Assembly: GCA_944381485.1 (NCBI GenBank)
Contig: CALWLI010000034.1
Coordinates: forward strand, 1-45,477
Direction of reading: 5' to 3'
Length of the DNA stretch: 45,477 bases
Source: an uncultured Lachnospiraceae bacterium
Lineage (GTDB): Bacteria > Bacillota > Clostridia > Lachnospirales > Lachnospiraceae
The notes under the pieces were generated by a model. That model was not told the origin of the DNA, did no database searches, and worked only from the letters and a program-made list of their open reading frames with translations. Of this stretch, positions 7,929-15,193 are shown piece by piece. Position numbers and translations under genes: made by a program. Every line of letters starts with the position of its first letter. Within the stretch, counting starts at the first letter, position 1.

Positions 7929-8002
7929 CGTCCCAGAGAGGATTCGAACCTCCGACCTCGCGCTTAGGAGGCGCGCGCTCTATCCTGCTGAGCTACTGAG
8001 AC
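7929..8002 (-). tRNA. tRNA-Arg (anticodon CCT)
   Basis: Complete 74-base cloverleaf: acceptor GTCTCAG with CTGGGAC, GAGC D-stem, a GC-only anticodon stem CGCGC/GCGCG around CTCCTAA (anticodon CCT), GGTTCGAATCC T-arm, discriminator G, and no encoded CCA. It has its own promoter (8019-8047) and terminator (7882-7915). It differs in the acceptor and anticodon stems from the broken tRNA-Arg at 8141-8185, so it is not a simple duplicate. Its position between the integrase and the element boundary suggests that it belongs to the element. Confidence 0.95.
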
Positions 8003-8018
8003 ATATTTAATTTTTATC

Positions 8019-8047
8019 ATTATAGGATATCACTCGGACGCTGTAAA
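8019..8047 (-). promoter_or_regulatory. Promoter of tRNA-Arg
   Basis: TTTACA (8042-8047) and TATAAT (8019-8024) separated by 17 bases, 16 bases upstream of the mature tRNA 5' end. Confidence 0.85.
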
Positions 8048-8074
8048 TCAAAATGATGTCCCTATAATTAACTA

Positions 8075-8093
8075 TCACTCAATTTCACTCAAT
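8075..8093 (+). repeat. Tandem TCACTCAAT repeats near the element end
   Basis: TCACTCAAT at 8075-8083 and 8085-8093, a 10-bp period, with a further TATCACTC at 8028-8035. They lie between the integrase and the probable crossover site. Short direct repeats at one helical turn in this position could be arm-type integrase or excisionase binding sites. Confidence 0.4.
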
Positions 8094-8140
8094 AGACTAA
8101 ACGGAAAATCCTTATTTTAAGCCATTCAGAAAAGTTTTTC

Positions 8141-8185
8141 TTTCGCTTAGGAGGCGAACGCTCTATCCTGCTGAGCTACGGAAAC
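8141..8185 (-). pseudogene. 5' half of host tRNA-Arg(CCT), element attachment junction
   Basis: Reads as a normal tRNA-Arg from its 5' end (GTTTCCG acceptor, D-arm, complete TTCGC-CTCCTAA-GCGAA anticodon arm), then turns into unrelated sequence; the T-arm and 3' acceptor strand are missing. It shares GCTCTATCCTGCTGAGCTAC and CGCTTAGGAGGCG with the intact tRNA at 7929-8002 but differs elsewhere. A promoter (8215-8244) is still in place. This is most simply the host gene cut at its anticodon arm by integration, placing the element's right boundary near 8141-8157. The matching 3' half should be beyond the left edge of the window. Confidence 0.78.
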
Positions 8186-8214
8186 ACATTCCATGTCTCT
8201 CATGAAACTATGAT

Positions 8215-8244
8215 ATTATAGCATAGCCCTCATATATTTATCAA
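8215..8244 (-). promoter_or_regulatory. Promoter of the interrupted host tRNA-Arg
   Basis: TTGATA (8239-8244), 18 bases, TATAAT (8215-8220), reading leftward into the truncated tRNA. It begins within a few bases of the end of the upstream Lit-like gene. Confidence 0.7.
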
Positions 8245-8246
8245 GG

Positions 8247-8969
8247 CTATTTTTGCCTTTTTGATCTTCTGAGCCATGCGAGGCTTATGAGGCAGAGTAT
8301 CAGCACGGATCCCACAAAAAGTATCAGTATGCGGGCGGCCGTGTCAAAGAAAAATCCCTCAGGCACTATGTTTATCAGCATATCCACCCTCGGATCAAGT
8401 ATCCACAGGTCATTGTCAAAGAATATGTGATGGAAGGTGATAAAAGCCCCTGTAAAGTCCGTGGCAAAGATAAGGCCAAGGGCGGCACAGGCTAAAGCCG
8501 TCACCGCAGTTGCGGCAAGCATTCCCCTTGAGAGAGCCTTAAACACAGCTTTCTTTCTCCTGAGGATGAGGACTATAAGTATTGCAGAGGCTGCAGCGAT
8601 AAAGAAGGCTGCTCTTCTCAAAAATACGGCTCCCAGAAAAAGCTCCCTCACGTCCTCCATGTGAGCTATCTCTCTGTCGCTGAAAAAGCCCCTCAGCTCT
8701 CCGCCCATCATGACCTCCACCTGAAGCTCATCCTCATCTCCCCTCAGATAGTCCATCATGTGCTCCGTGACCTTCATAAGACCATCCTCATCGCTCATAC
8801 TCATCTCCGGAAGATTTGAGAGCACATCGTACTTCTCGTACTCTCTCTCAAAATATCCCGGATCACTGTAGCAGACGATCTCCACAGAGCTTATAAGCAG
8901 TATAAATATCACACAGAGGGAGAACAGAACTCCTAATAAAAATGCCGTTCCTCTTTTTATTCCATGCAA
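8247..8969 (-). CDS. DUF1461/TIGR01906 membrane protein, Lit-like lipoprotein transacylase
   Basis: 240-residue membrane protein with four predicted spans at about 8-30, 112-136, 151-172 and 212-233. It matches the TIGR01906 family: FFSDREIAHMEDV before the second span, and FITFHHIFFDNDLWILDP after the third. The family includes Lit of Enterococcus and Bacillus, which moves an acyl chain within lipoproteins to make the lyso form. The conserved histidines of that family correspond to His103 and His180 or His181 here. The start is TTG at 8969 with GGGAGG nine bases upstream; the two nearby ATGs are out of frame. It follows the DUF3881 gene by 27 bases, so the two are an operon. Transacylase activity is inferred from family membership. 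Confidence 0.82.
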   Translation of the reverse strand: MHGIKRGTAFLLGVLFSLCVIFILLISSVEIVCYSDPGYFEREYEKYDVLSNLPEMSMSDEDGLMKVTEHMMDYLRGDEDELQVEVMMGGELRGFFSDREIAHMEDVRELFLGAVFLRRAAFFIAAASAILIVLILRRKKAVFKALSRGMLAATAVTALACAALGLIFATDFTGAFITFHHIFFDNDLWILDPRVDMLINIVPEGFFFDTAARILILFVGSVLILCLISLAWLRRSKRQK

Positions 8970-8996
8970 GCTGTCATTCCTCCCAAAAGAAAAAGC

Positions 8997-9902
8997 TTAG
9001 TTGTTTGAGTTCTCTCCCGGCAAAACAGGGTTTGTGAAGTCCACCTTTCCCTGAAGCCATATCCTGCCCTTGAATCTCCTTCCCTTCTCAGGCACTCCAA
9101 GAAGATCCTCCTCCCTTATGGCCAGACGGAATTCTATCTCATTGCTCACAATCTTCAGCTTGTATATCCTGTCGTCAGTATAGCTGTTCACCGTGCTCCT
9201 GACCTCACGTATCTCTCCCAGCACAGAGTAGAGGTCACACTCCACTCCGCAGGGAATGAAGCTGGACTCTACTATGGAGTACAGGTCCTCGTTCTCTATC
9301 CTCTTTGCCACCTGAGAGTAGGCATCCATGTCGGCAACAGTGAGAGTCTCTATGGCCTCCTCATCACCGTTTTTAGCCTTCTCTATAAGGCTTTCCTGCT
9401 CCTTTTTCCTCTTTAGGGCCTCTGCCTCCTCCTCAAAGCTGTGAATGGGGAGAAGTACAGTGCCTGAATTGCTGAAGGCTGAGAGACAGGTCCCCTTAAA
9501 ATCCGTAAGCTTTCCGGCCTCGGGAAGGAGTCTGTAGTCGCAGGGATTGTTTATGAAAAATATGAGGGAAAGCCCTATCTTATACTCGTCTGTAAGGCCT
9601 GCAAAGCTCTCCTTCTCCGTATATCTCTCAACAGTGCATATCTCCCTTGTGGAGATATCAGGATTATTAAGATAGGGAAAATAGCTTAAGTTCATCCGCC
9701 CTGAGCGAAAGCTCTCTGCTATGGCACATATGCCTATTCCCTCTCCCAGTTTAAGGCGGTATTCTCTTATGACCGATCCGCCTTCAACGGCCAATTGTGC
9801 TGTCTTATTTTTTTCACAGATGACCTCGTTAAAAAGGAAGTTATCCACATCCGTGTTTGTTTTAAGTTGTTTAAGGCCCACAGCCCTCAAAAAATTGTGC
9901 AT
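8997..9902 (-). CDS. DUF3881 family protein
   Basis: 301-residue soluble protein that looks like the DUF3881 family of Lachnospiraceae (start MHNFLRAVGLKQLK). It has no signal peptide or membrane span. A charged helical stretch lies at about residues 155-195. The ATG at 9902 is preferred because AGGAG lies 6-7 bases upstream; an upstream TTG in frame has none. It is the first gene of an operon with the Lit-like protein. The function of the family is unknown. Confidence 0.78.
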   Translation of the reverse strand: MHNFLRAVGLKQLKTNTDVDNFLFNEVICEKNKTAQLAVEGGSVIREYRLKLGEGIGICAIAESFRSGRMNLSYFPYLNNPDISTREICTVERYTEKESFAGLTDEYKIGLSLIFFINNPCDYRLLPEAGKLTDFKGTCLSAFSNSGTVLLPIHSFEEEAEALKRKKEQESLIEKAKNGDEEAIETLTVADMDAYSQVAKRIENEDLYSIVESSFIPCGVECDLYSVLGEIREVRSTVNSYTDDRIYKLKIVSNEIEFRLAIREEDLLGVPEKGRRFKGRIWLQGKVDFTNPVLPGENSNN

Positions 9903-9983
9903 AAGTCTCTCCTGTCGCAATATAAATAAGCTCTGGGGAGTGAGTATATCTCTCCCCGGGCGAGTCCGCGCTTTTTGAGGACA

Positions 9984-10011
9984 ATTATACCATAGCAGAT
10001 GAAAAAGTAAA
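9984..10011 (-). promoter_or_regulatory. Promoter of the DUF3881-Lit operon
   Basis: TTTACT (10006-10011), 16 bases, TATAAT (9984-9989). The -35 lies in the T-tract of the pirin terminator, so the terminator and promoter are interlocked. The leader then carries a GGGGAG/CTCCCC hairpin (about 9933-9955). Confidence 0.65.
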
Positions 10012-10030
10012 CGCCGTGCTTGGGACGGCG
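10001..10030 (-). terminator. Terminator of the pirin gene
   Basis: CGCCGT/ACGGCG stem (10012-10017 with 10025-10030), 7-base loop, followed leftward by TTTACTTTTTC. It begins 8 bases after the pirin stop codon. Confidence 0.82.
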
Positions 10031-10037
10031 CAAACTT

Positions 10038-10901
10038 TTATAAATTATTTCCGACATAGGGGCTGTATATGGCCTCCTCTTTGAGGAAAGTGCCATCTGA
10101 AAGCTCTCTGAAGGCTGCTCTAAGCTCCTCCTTCGTGTTCATTACTATGGGTCCGCCCCATACGGCAGGCTCCTTTAAGGCCACAGAGCTCATAAACAGT
10201 ATCCTTGAGCCTCCCCGGGCGCCCTTAAGCCTTAGGCAGTCACCCTCTGTAAGCTTTACCGCCGTCTTTTCGGGGATAAGTTCTCCCGCAACAAGGGCCT
10301 CCCCCAAAAGGGTGAAGATCATTACAGAGTTTTCTGCCCCGGTGTCTATAGAGAGCTCTGCTCCCTCTCCAAGCTCTATATCATAGTAATCGAGGGGAAG
10401 ATGGCTTCCCTGAAAGCCTGAGTACTCCCTGTAATTTCCCGCAAGGAGCCTGAGCTTACCTCCCTCTATGGGCACTTCCCTCACCGAGTCCCTCTTTATG
10501 CTCTGATATCGGGGAGGGGTCATCTTGTCCTTCCTCGGCAGGTTGAGCCAGAGCTGTACTCCCAGTATCCTCTCAGACTCAGGAATCATCTCCTCATGCA
10601 TTATTCCTGATCCCGCGGTCATCCACTGCAGCTCCCCGTCGGATATGGAATCCGCATGTCCCAGACTGTCCCTGTGCCTCATGCCTCCCTTTACTATATA
10701 GCTTATGGTCTCTATCCCTCTGTGGGGATGCAGGGGAAAGCCTCCCCTGTAATCTTCAGGATCAGTGCTGTCAAAGGAATCCAGCATAAGTATGGGGTCA
10801 AACTCCTCCACAGTGCCGTTTCCGAGAACTCTTACGAGACTTACTCCCGCCCCGTCTGTAGTCCTGTAGCCTTGAATCTTATTTTTAATTTTTCTGTCCA
10901 T
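10038..10901 (-). CDS. Pirin family protein
   Basis: 287-residue double-cupin protein. The N-terminal cupin has the pirin signature FPLHPHRGIETISYIVKG with the metal-binding histidines, then GSGIMHEEM with the later His and Glu ligands. The C-terminal half is the second, metal-free cupin. Family members include quercetin dioxygenases and redox-linked regulators; which applies here cannot be told. ATG at 10901 with GGAGG eight bases upstream. Single-gene unit with its own promoter and terminator. The promoter spacer holds a perfect palindrome. Confidence 0.93.
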   Translation of the reverse strand: MDRKIKNKIQGYRTTDGAGVSLVRVLGNGTVEEFDPILMLDSFDSTDPEDYRGGFPLHPHRGIETISYIVKGGMRHRDSLGHADSISDGELQWMTAGSGIMHEEMIPESERILGVQLWLNLPRKDKMTPPRYQSIKRDSVREVPIEGGKLRLLAGNYREYSGFQGSHLPLDYYDIELGEGAELSIDTGAENSVMIFTLLGEALVAGELIPEKTAVKLTEGDCLRLKGARGGSRILFMSSVALKEPAVWGGPIVMNTKEELRAAFRELSDGTFLKEEAIYSPYVGNNL

Positions 10902-10986
10902 TGTTAAAGCCTCCGATTTGATCTCTTTATAATACCCGGTTTTTAATAATACCGCTTTCCGGATATAAGATGTTTCCTACGATTTA

Positions 10987-11015
10987 AATTTACTCTAATT
11001 AGAGATAATTGTCAA
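10987..11015 (-). promoter_or_regulatory. Pirin promoter with palindromic operator
   Basis: TTGACA (11010-11015), 17 bases, TAAATT (10987-10992). The spacer contains the perfect 12-bp palindrome CTCTAATTAGAG (10993-11004). TTACTCTAA occurs here (10990-10998) and again at 11028-11036. The arrangement fits repression by a dimeric regulator such as a MarR-type protein, not identified in the window. Confidence 0.7.
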
Positions 11016-11045
11016 GGGCTGCTATTGTTACTCTAAATTTCCCGC

Positions 11046-11110
11046 AATAAAAGAGAGGTCTCTTTAGGCTTTCAAAGGGACAGCAGTCCTTAAAAGCTTT
11101 GAGACCTCTC
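11046..11110 (-). terminator. Terminator of the opp operon
   Basis: 10-bp perfect outer stem GAGAGGTCTC (11053-11062) with GAGACCTCTC (11101-11110), enclosing further weaker pairing, followed leftward by TTTTATT. It begins about 35 bases after the last opp gene. The long enclosed arm (38 bases) is unusual for a simple terminator. Confidence 0.78.
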
Positions 11111-11145
11111 ATCTGCTCATATAAAAATTATTTCTTCAATATTAT

Positions 11146-12132
11146 TTATTTATCATCAAAGTGATGGCAGGCGACGAAGTGTCCTCCCCCAACATCCTTC
11201 AGCTCCGGCTCCACAGTGTCACAATTTTCGCACTTGTCAAAGCATCTTGAGCAGAAACGGCAGCCCTTTGGAGGGTTTATGGGTGTAGGCACATCCCCCG
11301 AAAGGATTATCCTCTTTTTCTTGTGCTTTATATCAACTGAGGGTATGGCTGAAAGCAGGGCCTGAGTATAGGGGTTTAGGGGATCGTCATAGATCTCGCT
11401 CTTTCCCGCTATCTCCATAAGCTTTCCCAGGTACATTACTCCCACTCTGTCGCTTATATGTTTAACAACATTGAGTCCGTGGGCTATAAAGAGATAGGTG
11501 AGTCCGAACTCATCTTTGAGCTCGTCAAGGAGGTTGAGGACCTGAGCCTGAATGGACACGTCAAGGGCGGATACCGGCTCGTCACAGACTATGAGCTTGG
11601 GCTCCACAGCCAGAGCTCTGGCTATGCCCACACGCTGCCTCTGTCCTCCCGAAAACTCGTGGGGATATCTGTTCCTCTGGTGGTTGGCAAGTCCTACACA
11701 ATCCAAAAGATAGTTCACTCTGTCCTCTATCTTGTCCTCCGGAAGGAGCTTGTTTATCCTTATAGGCTCAGCTATTATGTCTCCTATGGTCTTTCTGGGG
11801 TTGAGGGAGGCGTAGGGATCCTGAAATATAAGCTGTATGTCCTTGCAGTATTTCCTTCTCTGCCTCTCCGGAAGAGCCGCCAGATTTACCCCGTCGTATA
11901 TTATCTCGCCGGAGGTGGGCTTGTAGAGATCCACCAGCATTTTTCCTATGGTGGACTTTCCGCAGCCGGACTCTCCCACAAGTCCGAAGGCCTCTCCCTT
12001 ATATATCTTGAAGGAGACATCATCCACAGCCTTCAACACAGTCTTCGGCCTTCCGAATATATCGCTCTCAAGGGTAAAGTACTTCTTCAGATTCTTGACC
12101 TCAAGAAGGACTTCCTTTTTTTCTTCACTCAT
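11146..12132 (-). CDS. oppF: Oligopeptide/dipeptide ABC transporter ATP-binding protein OppF/DppF
   Basis: Second ATPase of the peptide importer, 328 residues. Walker A GESGCGKST, signature FSGGQRQRVGIA, Walker B LIVCDEPVSALDV, and the C-terminal oligopeptide-transporter extension with clustered cysteines (GCRFCSRC, KCENC). The start ATG follows the oppD stop by three bases, and its GGAGGAG binding site lies in the end of oppD. It is the last gene of oppABCDF. Substrate (oligopeptide, dipeptide or another such as nickel) cannot be fixed from sequence. Confidence 0.92.
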   Translation of the reverse strand: MSEEKKEVLLEVKNLKKYFTLESDIFGRPKTVLKAVDDVSFKIYKGEAFGLVGESGCGKSTIGKMLVDLYKPTSGEIIYDGVNLAALPERQRRKYCKDIQLIFQDPYASLNPRKTIGDIIAEPIRINKLLPEDKIEDRVNYLLDCVGLANHQRNRYPHEFSGGQRQRVGIARALAVEPKLIVCDEPVSALDVSIQAQVLNLLDELKDEFGLTYLFIAHGLNVVKHISDRVGVMYLGKLMEIAGKSEIYDDPLNPYTQALLSAIPSVDIKHKKKRIILSGDVPTPINPPKGCRFCSRCFDKCENCDTVEPELKDVGGGHFVACHHFDDK

Positions 12133-12135
12133 GGC

Positions 12136-13110
12136 TTACTCCTCCTCCGCATCTTCATTCACGAGGAAGCATCTCACAGCTCTTCCCGCCTTTTGTTCCA
12201 CAAGCTTGGGCATAGCCTGTCTGCACCTGTCCATACACTTGTCACATCTGTCCGCAAAGGGGCAGCCCTTGGGAAGGTTTGTGGGGTCAGGCACTATTCC
12301 CTTTATCATATAGAGAGGCTTTACGTCCTTGTCCATTCGGGGAATGGAGTCGAGAAGTCCTCTGGTGTAGGGGTGAAGGGGCTCGGTAAATATCTCCTCC
12401 ACGCTTCCCTTCTCAACTACTCTTCCGCAGTACATTACAACTACCTTGTCGGCGGTCTCCGCCACAACGCCCAGATCGTGGGTGATGAGCAGCACAGACA
12501 TGTTGAGCTTTTCCCTGATACTGTTTATCAGATCAAGTATCTGGGCCTGTATGGTAACATCAAGAGCCGTGGTAGGCTCATCGGCAATGAGAAGCTCCGG
12601 GTTGCAGGCCAGGGCCATGGCTATCATAACCCTCTGCCTCATTCCACCGGACATCTGGTGAGGATAGTCCTCTGCCCTTCTCTCGGGGTCAGGTATCCCC
12701 ACAAGTCTCAGCATTTCCACCGCGTGATCCTCGGCTTCCTTCTTGGTCATCTTTGTGTGGGTGAGTATGCTCTCCACTATCTGATCTTTAATTCTGTATA
12801 CAGGATTCAGAGAGGTCATGGGCTCCTGGAAGATCATGGATATCTTGTCCCCTCTTATGGCCTGCATCTCCTTTTTTGATATCTTTGTCAGATCCTTGCC
12901 GTCAAAGATTATCTCTCCGCCGCTGACTCTTCCGGGCTTTTCTATGAGCCCCATTATGGAGAGGGAAGTCACGCTCTTTCCTGAGCCTGATTCTCCTACG
13001 ACTGCAAGTATCTCCCCTTTTTCTATCTCAAAGCTGACTCCGTTTACAGCCTTTACCAGTCCTCTTTTTACCTTGAATTCCGTCTCAAGGTTCTTTACTT
13101 CAAGCAGCAT
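12136..13110 (-). CDS. oppD: Oligopeptide/dipeptide ABC transporter ATP-binding protein OppD/DppD
   Basis: First ATPase of the importer, 324 residues. Walker A GESGSGKS, signature [12 protein letters not shown], Walker [15 protein letters not shown]-loop LLITHD. The C-terminal segment [15 protein letters not shown] has the four-cysteine pattern usual in DppD/OppD. Start ATG at 13110 with AGGAGG upstream; it begins 13 bases after oppC. It pairs with OppF to power the OppBC channel. Confidence 0.93.
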   Translation of the reverse strand: MLLEVKNLETEFKVKRGLVKAVNGVSFEIEKGEILAVVGESGSGKSVTSLSIMGLIEKPGRVSGGEIIFDGKDLTKISKKEMQAIRGDKISMIFQEPMTSLNPVYRIKDQIVESILTHTKMTKKEAEDHAVEMLRLVGIPDPERRAEDYPHQMSGGMRQRVMIAMALACNPELLIADEPTTALDVTIQAQILDLINSIREKLNMSVLLITHDLGVVAETADKVVVMYCGRVVEKGSVEEIFTEPLHPYTRGLLDSIPRMDKDVKPLYMIKGIVPDPTNLPKGCPFADRCDKCMDRCRQAMPKLVEQKAGRAVRCFLVNEDAEEE

Positions 13111-13123
13111 CTTTCTGCACCTC

Positions 13124-14041
13124 CTATACCCTTTCCTTCGGATCCAGGGCGTCTCTCAAGCCGTCACCGAAGAGATTGAATGCAAGCACAGCGATGGTTA
13201 TCATTATTCCCGGGAAGATGAGGGTGTAGGGAGCCGAGAATATATAGCTTCTGGCTCTTCCCAGCATGTCTCCCCACTCCGCCATGGGAGGCTGTACGCC
13301 CATTCCCAAAAATCCCAGGGCTGCCGTGTCAAGTATGGCTGTGGATATGCCAAGGGTAGCCCTCACAACTATGGATGAGATGACATTGGGAAGTATATGC
13401 ACGAATATTATCCTTGAGTCGGAGTTTCCTATGACCTTTGCCGCCGCCACATAGTCGTTCTCCTTTACCGAGAGTATGGAGCTTCTCACTATTCTGGCGT
13501 ACTCGGGTATGGACACGGTGCCTATGGCTATTATGGCCTTGTCCAAGCCCTTGCCGAGGGCAGCCATCAGGGTTATGGCAAGGAGTATGGAGGGGATAGA
13601 CAGCATTATGTCCATGCACCTCATGATTATAAGGTCTGTCTTTCCTCCGAAGTAGCCCGCAATGGAGCCCAGTATCGTACCTATTATAAGGGAGTAGGCA
13701 ACGGCTGCAAGTCCCACAAAGAGGGATACCTTAGTGCCGGAGAGCACTCTTGAGAATATATCTCTTCCCAGCTGATCTGTTCCGAACCAGTGATCCGCGC
13801 AGGGGGGTATGAAGGCCAAGGACATGTTGGAGTACTCCGGATCCCAGGGGGCCAGAAGATCTCCGAATACGGCAAGGAAAAGGAAAATTATTATTACCAC
13901 CATTCCCGCTACCGCCGCCTTGTTAAGCTTTAATGTATCCCACATCACCTTGAGTCTCGACTCAGGTTTCTCCACAACTACGGAGGTATTATCCGAAGGA
14001 ACGGCTTCATTTATTTTATTCTTGTTTTTAAAAAGCGCCAT
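13124..14041 (-). CDS. oppC: Peptide ABC transporter permease OppC/DppC
   Basis: 305-residue inner-membrane permease. N-terminal cytoplasmic tail, first span at about 35-58, the OppC N-terminal segment [24 protein letters not shown], then the five-span core with the EAA loop ([23 protein letters not shown]). ATG at 14041 is chosen since AAGGAGG lies upstream within the end of oppB; an in-frame ATG at 14065 would overlap oppB without a site. It starts four bases after the oppB stop. Confidence 0.93.
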   Translation of the reverse strand: MALFKNKNKINEAVPSDNTSVVVEKPESRLKVMWDTLKLNKAAVAGMVVIIIFLFLAVFGDLLAPWDPEYSNMSLAFIPPCADHWFGTDQLGRDIFSRVLSGTKVSLFVGLAAVAYSLIIGTILGSIAGYFGGKTDLIIMRCMDIMLSIPSILLAITLMAALGKGLDKAIIAIGTVSIPEYARIVRSSILSVKENDYVAAAKVIGNSDSRIIFVHILPNVISSIVVRATLGISTAILDTAALGFLGMGVQPPMAEWGDMLGRARSYIFSAPYTLIFPGIMITIAVLAFNLFGDGLRDALDPKERV

Positions 14042-14045
14042 CTTT

Positions 14046-15062
14046 CTATACCTCCTTCTTTGCATATTTTATTCTGGGGTCAAGGAAGGCGTAGAGCACA
14101 TCCACCAGAAGATTCATGAGAACGAATATGACGGCTATAAGAAGCACGACTCCCTGAATGACGGGGAAATCCGACTTCATTATGCACTGTACTGTATAGT
14201 TTCCAAGGCCGGGCCAGGAGTATACGGACTCAGTGAGCACGGCTCCTCCCAGAAGTGAACCCAGCTGCAGTCCTATAACTGTTACTATGGGCATCATGGC
14301 ATTTCTCAGAGCGTGCTTTGTATCAACCTTTGAGTCTGAGATGCCCTTGGCCTTTGCAGTCCTTATGTAGTCCTGCTTAAGCGTGTCAAGCATGCTGGAG
14401 CGTGTCATTCTCGCAATAATAGCCATGGAGTAAAGGCTTAAGGTTATGGCAGGAAGTATCATATGCCTTAGGGCATCCGCAAATGCCTCCGTGTCTCCCT
14501 GAAGGAGGCAGTCTATGAGCATAAAGCCGGTTATGGTGTCAGGCCTTAAGGCCGGGTCTATCCTTCCCGAGGAGGGAAGCCAGTGCATGGTGCCCGAAAA
14601 CAGTATTATGAGCATTATTCCCAGCCAGAATATGGGCACTGAAACTCCAACCAGTGAGAGGAGCATTCCTCCGTTATCAAATATGGAGTTTTTCTTTACA
14701 GCTGAGATAACTCCCACGCTGACTCCCAAAAGTGAGGCGAGTACTATTGCGACAAGGGCAAGCTCCACCGTAGCGGGAAATCTGGCCATGATCTCCTCCG
14801 TAACAGGTGCCTTTGTAAAGTATGAGGTCCCCAGGTCTCCCGTGAGAGCTCCCTTTATGAAATCTATGTATTGAACTACTATGGGATCATTGAGCCCGTT
14901 AGCTTCTCTCCAGGCGTTCATGCTCTCCTGAGTCGCATGCTGTCCCAAAACTATGGGGGCAGGGTCCGGAGCACATACACGCATCAAAAAGAAGACTATG
15001 AGGGATACCCCGAACAATACCGGTATCAGCATTAATAATCTTTTTCCTATATACTTTAACAT
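14046..15062 (-). CDS. oppB: Peptide ABC transporter permease OppB/DppB
   Basis: 338-residue permease beginning MLKYIGKRLLMLIPVLFGVS, the usual OppB first span, then the GDLGTSYFTKAPVTEEI segment and a core permease domain with an EAA loop (IIARMTRSSMLDTLKQDYIRTAKAKG). ATG at 15062 with AAAGGA upstream; a 28-codon in-frame extension lacks family similarity and a binding site. A 10-bp stem-loop lies between oppA and this gene, which may lower its expression relative to the binding protein. Confidence 0.92.
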   Translation of the reverse strand: MLKYIGKRLLMLIPVLFGVSLIVFFLMRVCAPDPAPIVLGQHATQESMNAWREANGLNDPIVVQYIDFIKGALTGDLGTSYFTKAPVTEEIMARFPATVELALVAIVLASLLGVSVGVISAVKKNSIFDNGGMLLSLVGVSVPIFWLGIMLIILFSGTMHWLPSSGRIDPALRPDTITGFMLIDCLLQGDTEAFADALRHMILPAITLSLYSMAIIARMTRSSMLDTLKQDYIRTAKAKGISDSKVDTKHALRNAMMPIVTVIGLQLGSLLGGAVLTESVYSWPGLGNYTVQCIMKSDFPVIQGVVLLIAVIFVLMNLLVDVLYAFLDPRIKYAKKEV

Positions 15063-15112
15063 CTCTTGTCCTTTCCGGTGTCTTTGGATAAGAAGCCTTA
15101 TTTTCGAAGTAA

Positions 15113-15159
15113 AGGCTGATTTCAGATGGCTCGGACTCTGCGGCACCTAAAATCAGCCT
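15113..15159 (-). promoter_or_regulatory. Stem-loop between oppA and oppB
   Basis: Perfect 10-bp stem AGGCTGATTT (15113-15122) with AAATCAGCCT (15150-15159), with additional pairing inside (AGGTG with CATCT). There is no long T-tract after it (TTACTT). Such hairpins after a binding-protein gene commonly stabilise its mRNA or partly stop transcription. Confidence 0.62.
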
Positions 15160-15193
15160 GTAAACTTATCTCGGTGTTATTGACTGTGTAAGC

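Noticed and set aside
8141-8185. A second functional tRNA-Arg
   Set aside because: The T-arm and the 3' acceptor strand are missing, so no cloverleaf can form.
9887-10096. Leftward 69-codon frame between pirin and DUF3881 genes
   Set aside because: It overlaps the end of pirin, the terminator and the promoter; it is a shadow frame.
11458-12879. Long rightward open frame of 473 codons across oppF/oppD
   Set aside because: Antisense shadow of two clear ABC ATPase genes; its protein resembles nothing, and its length reflects codon bias of the true strand.
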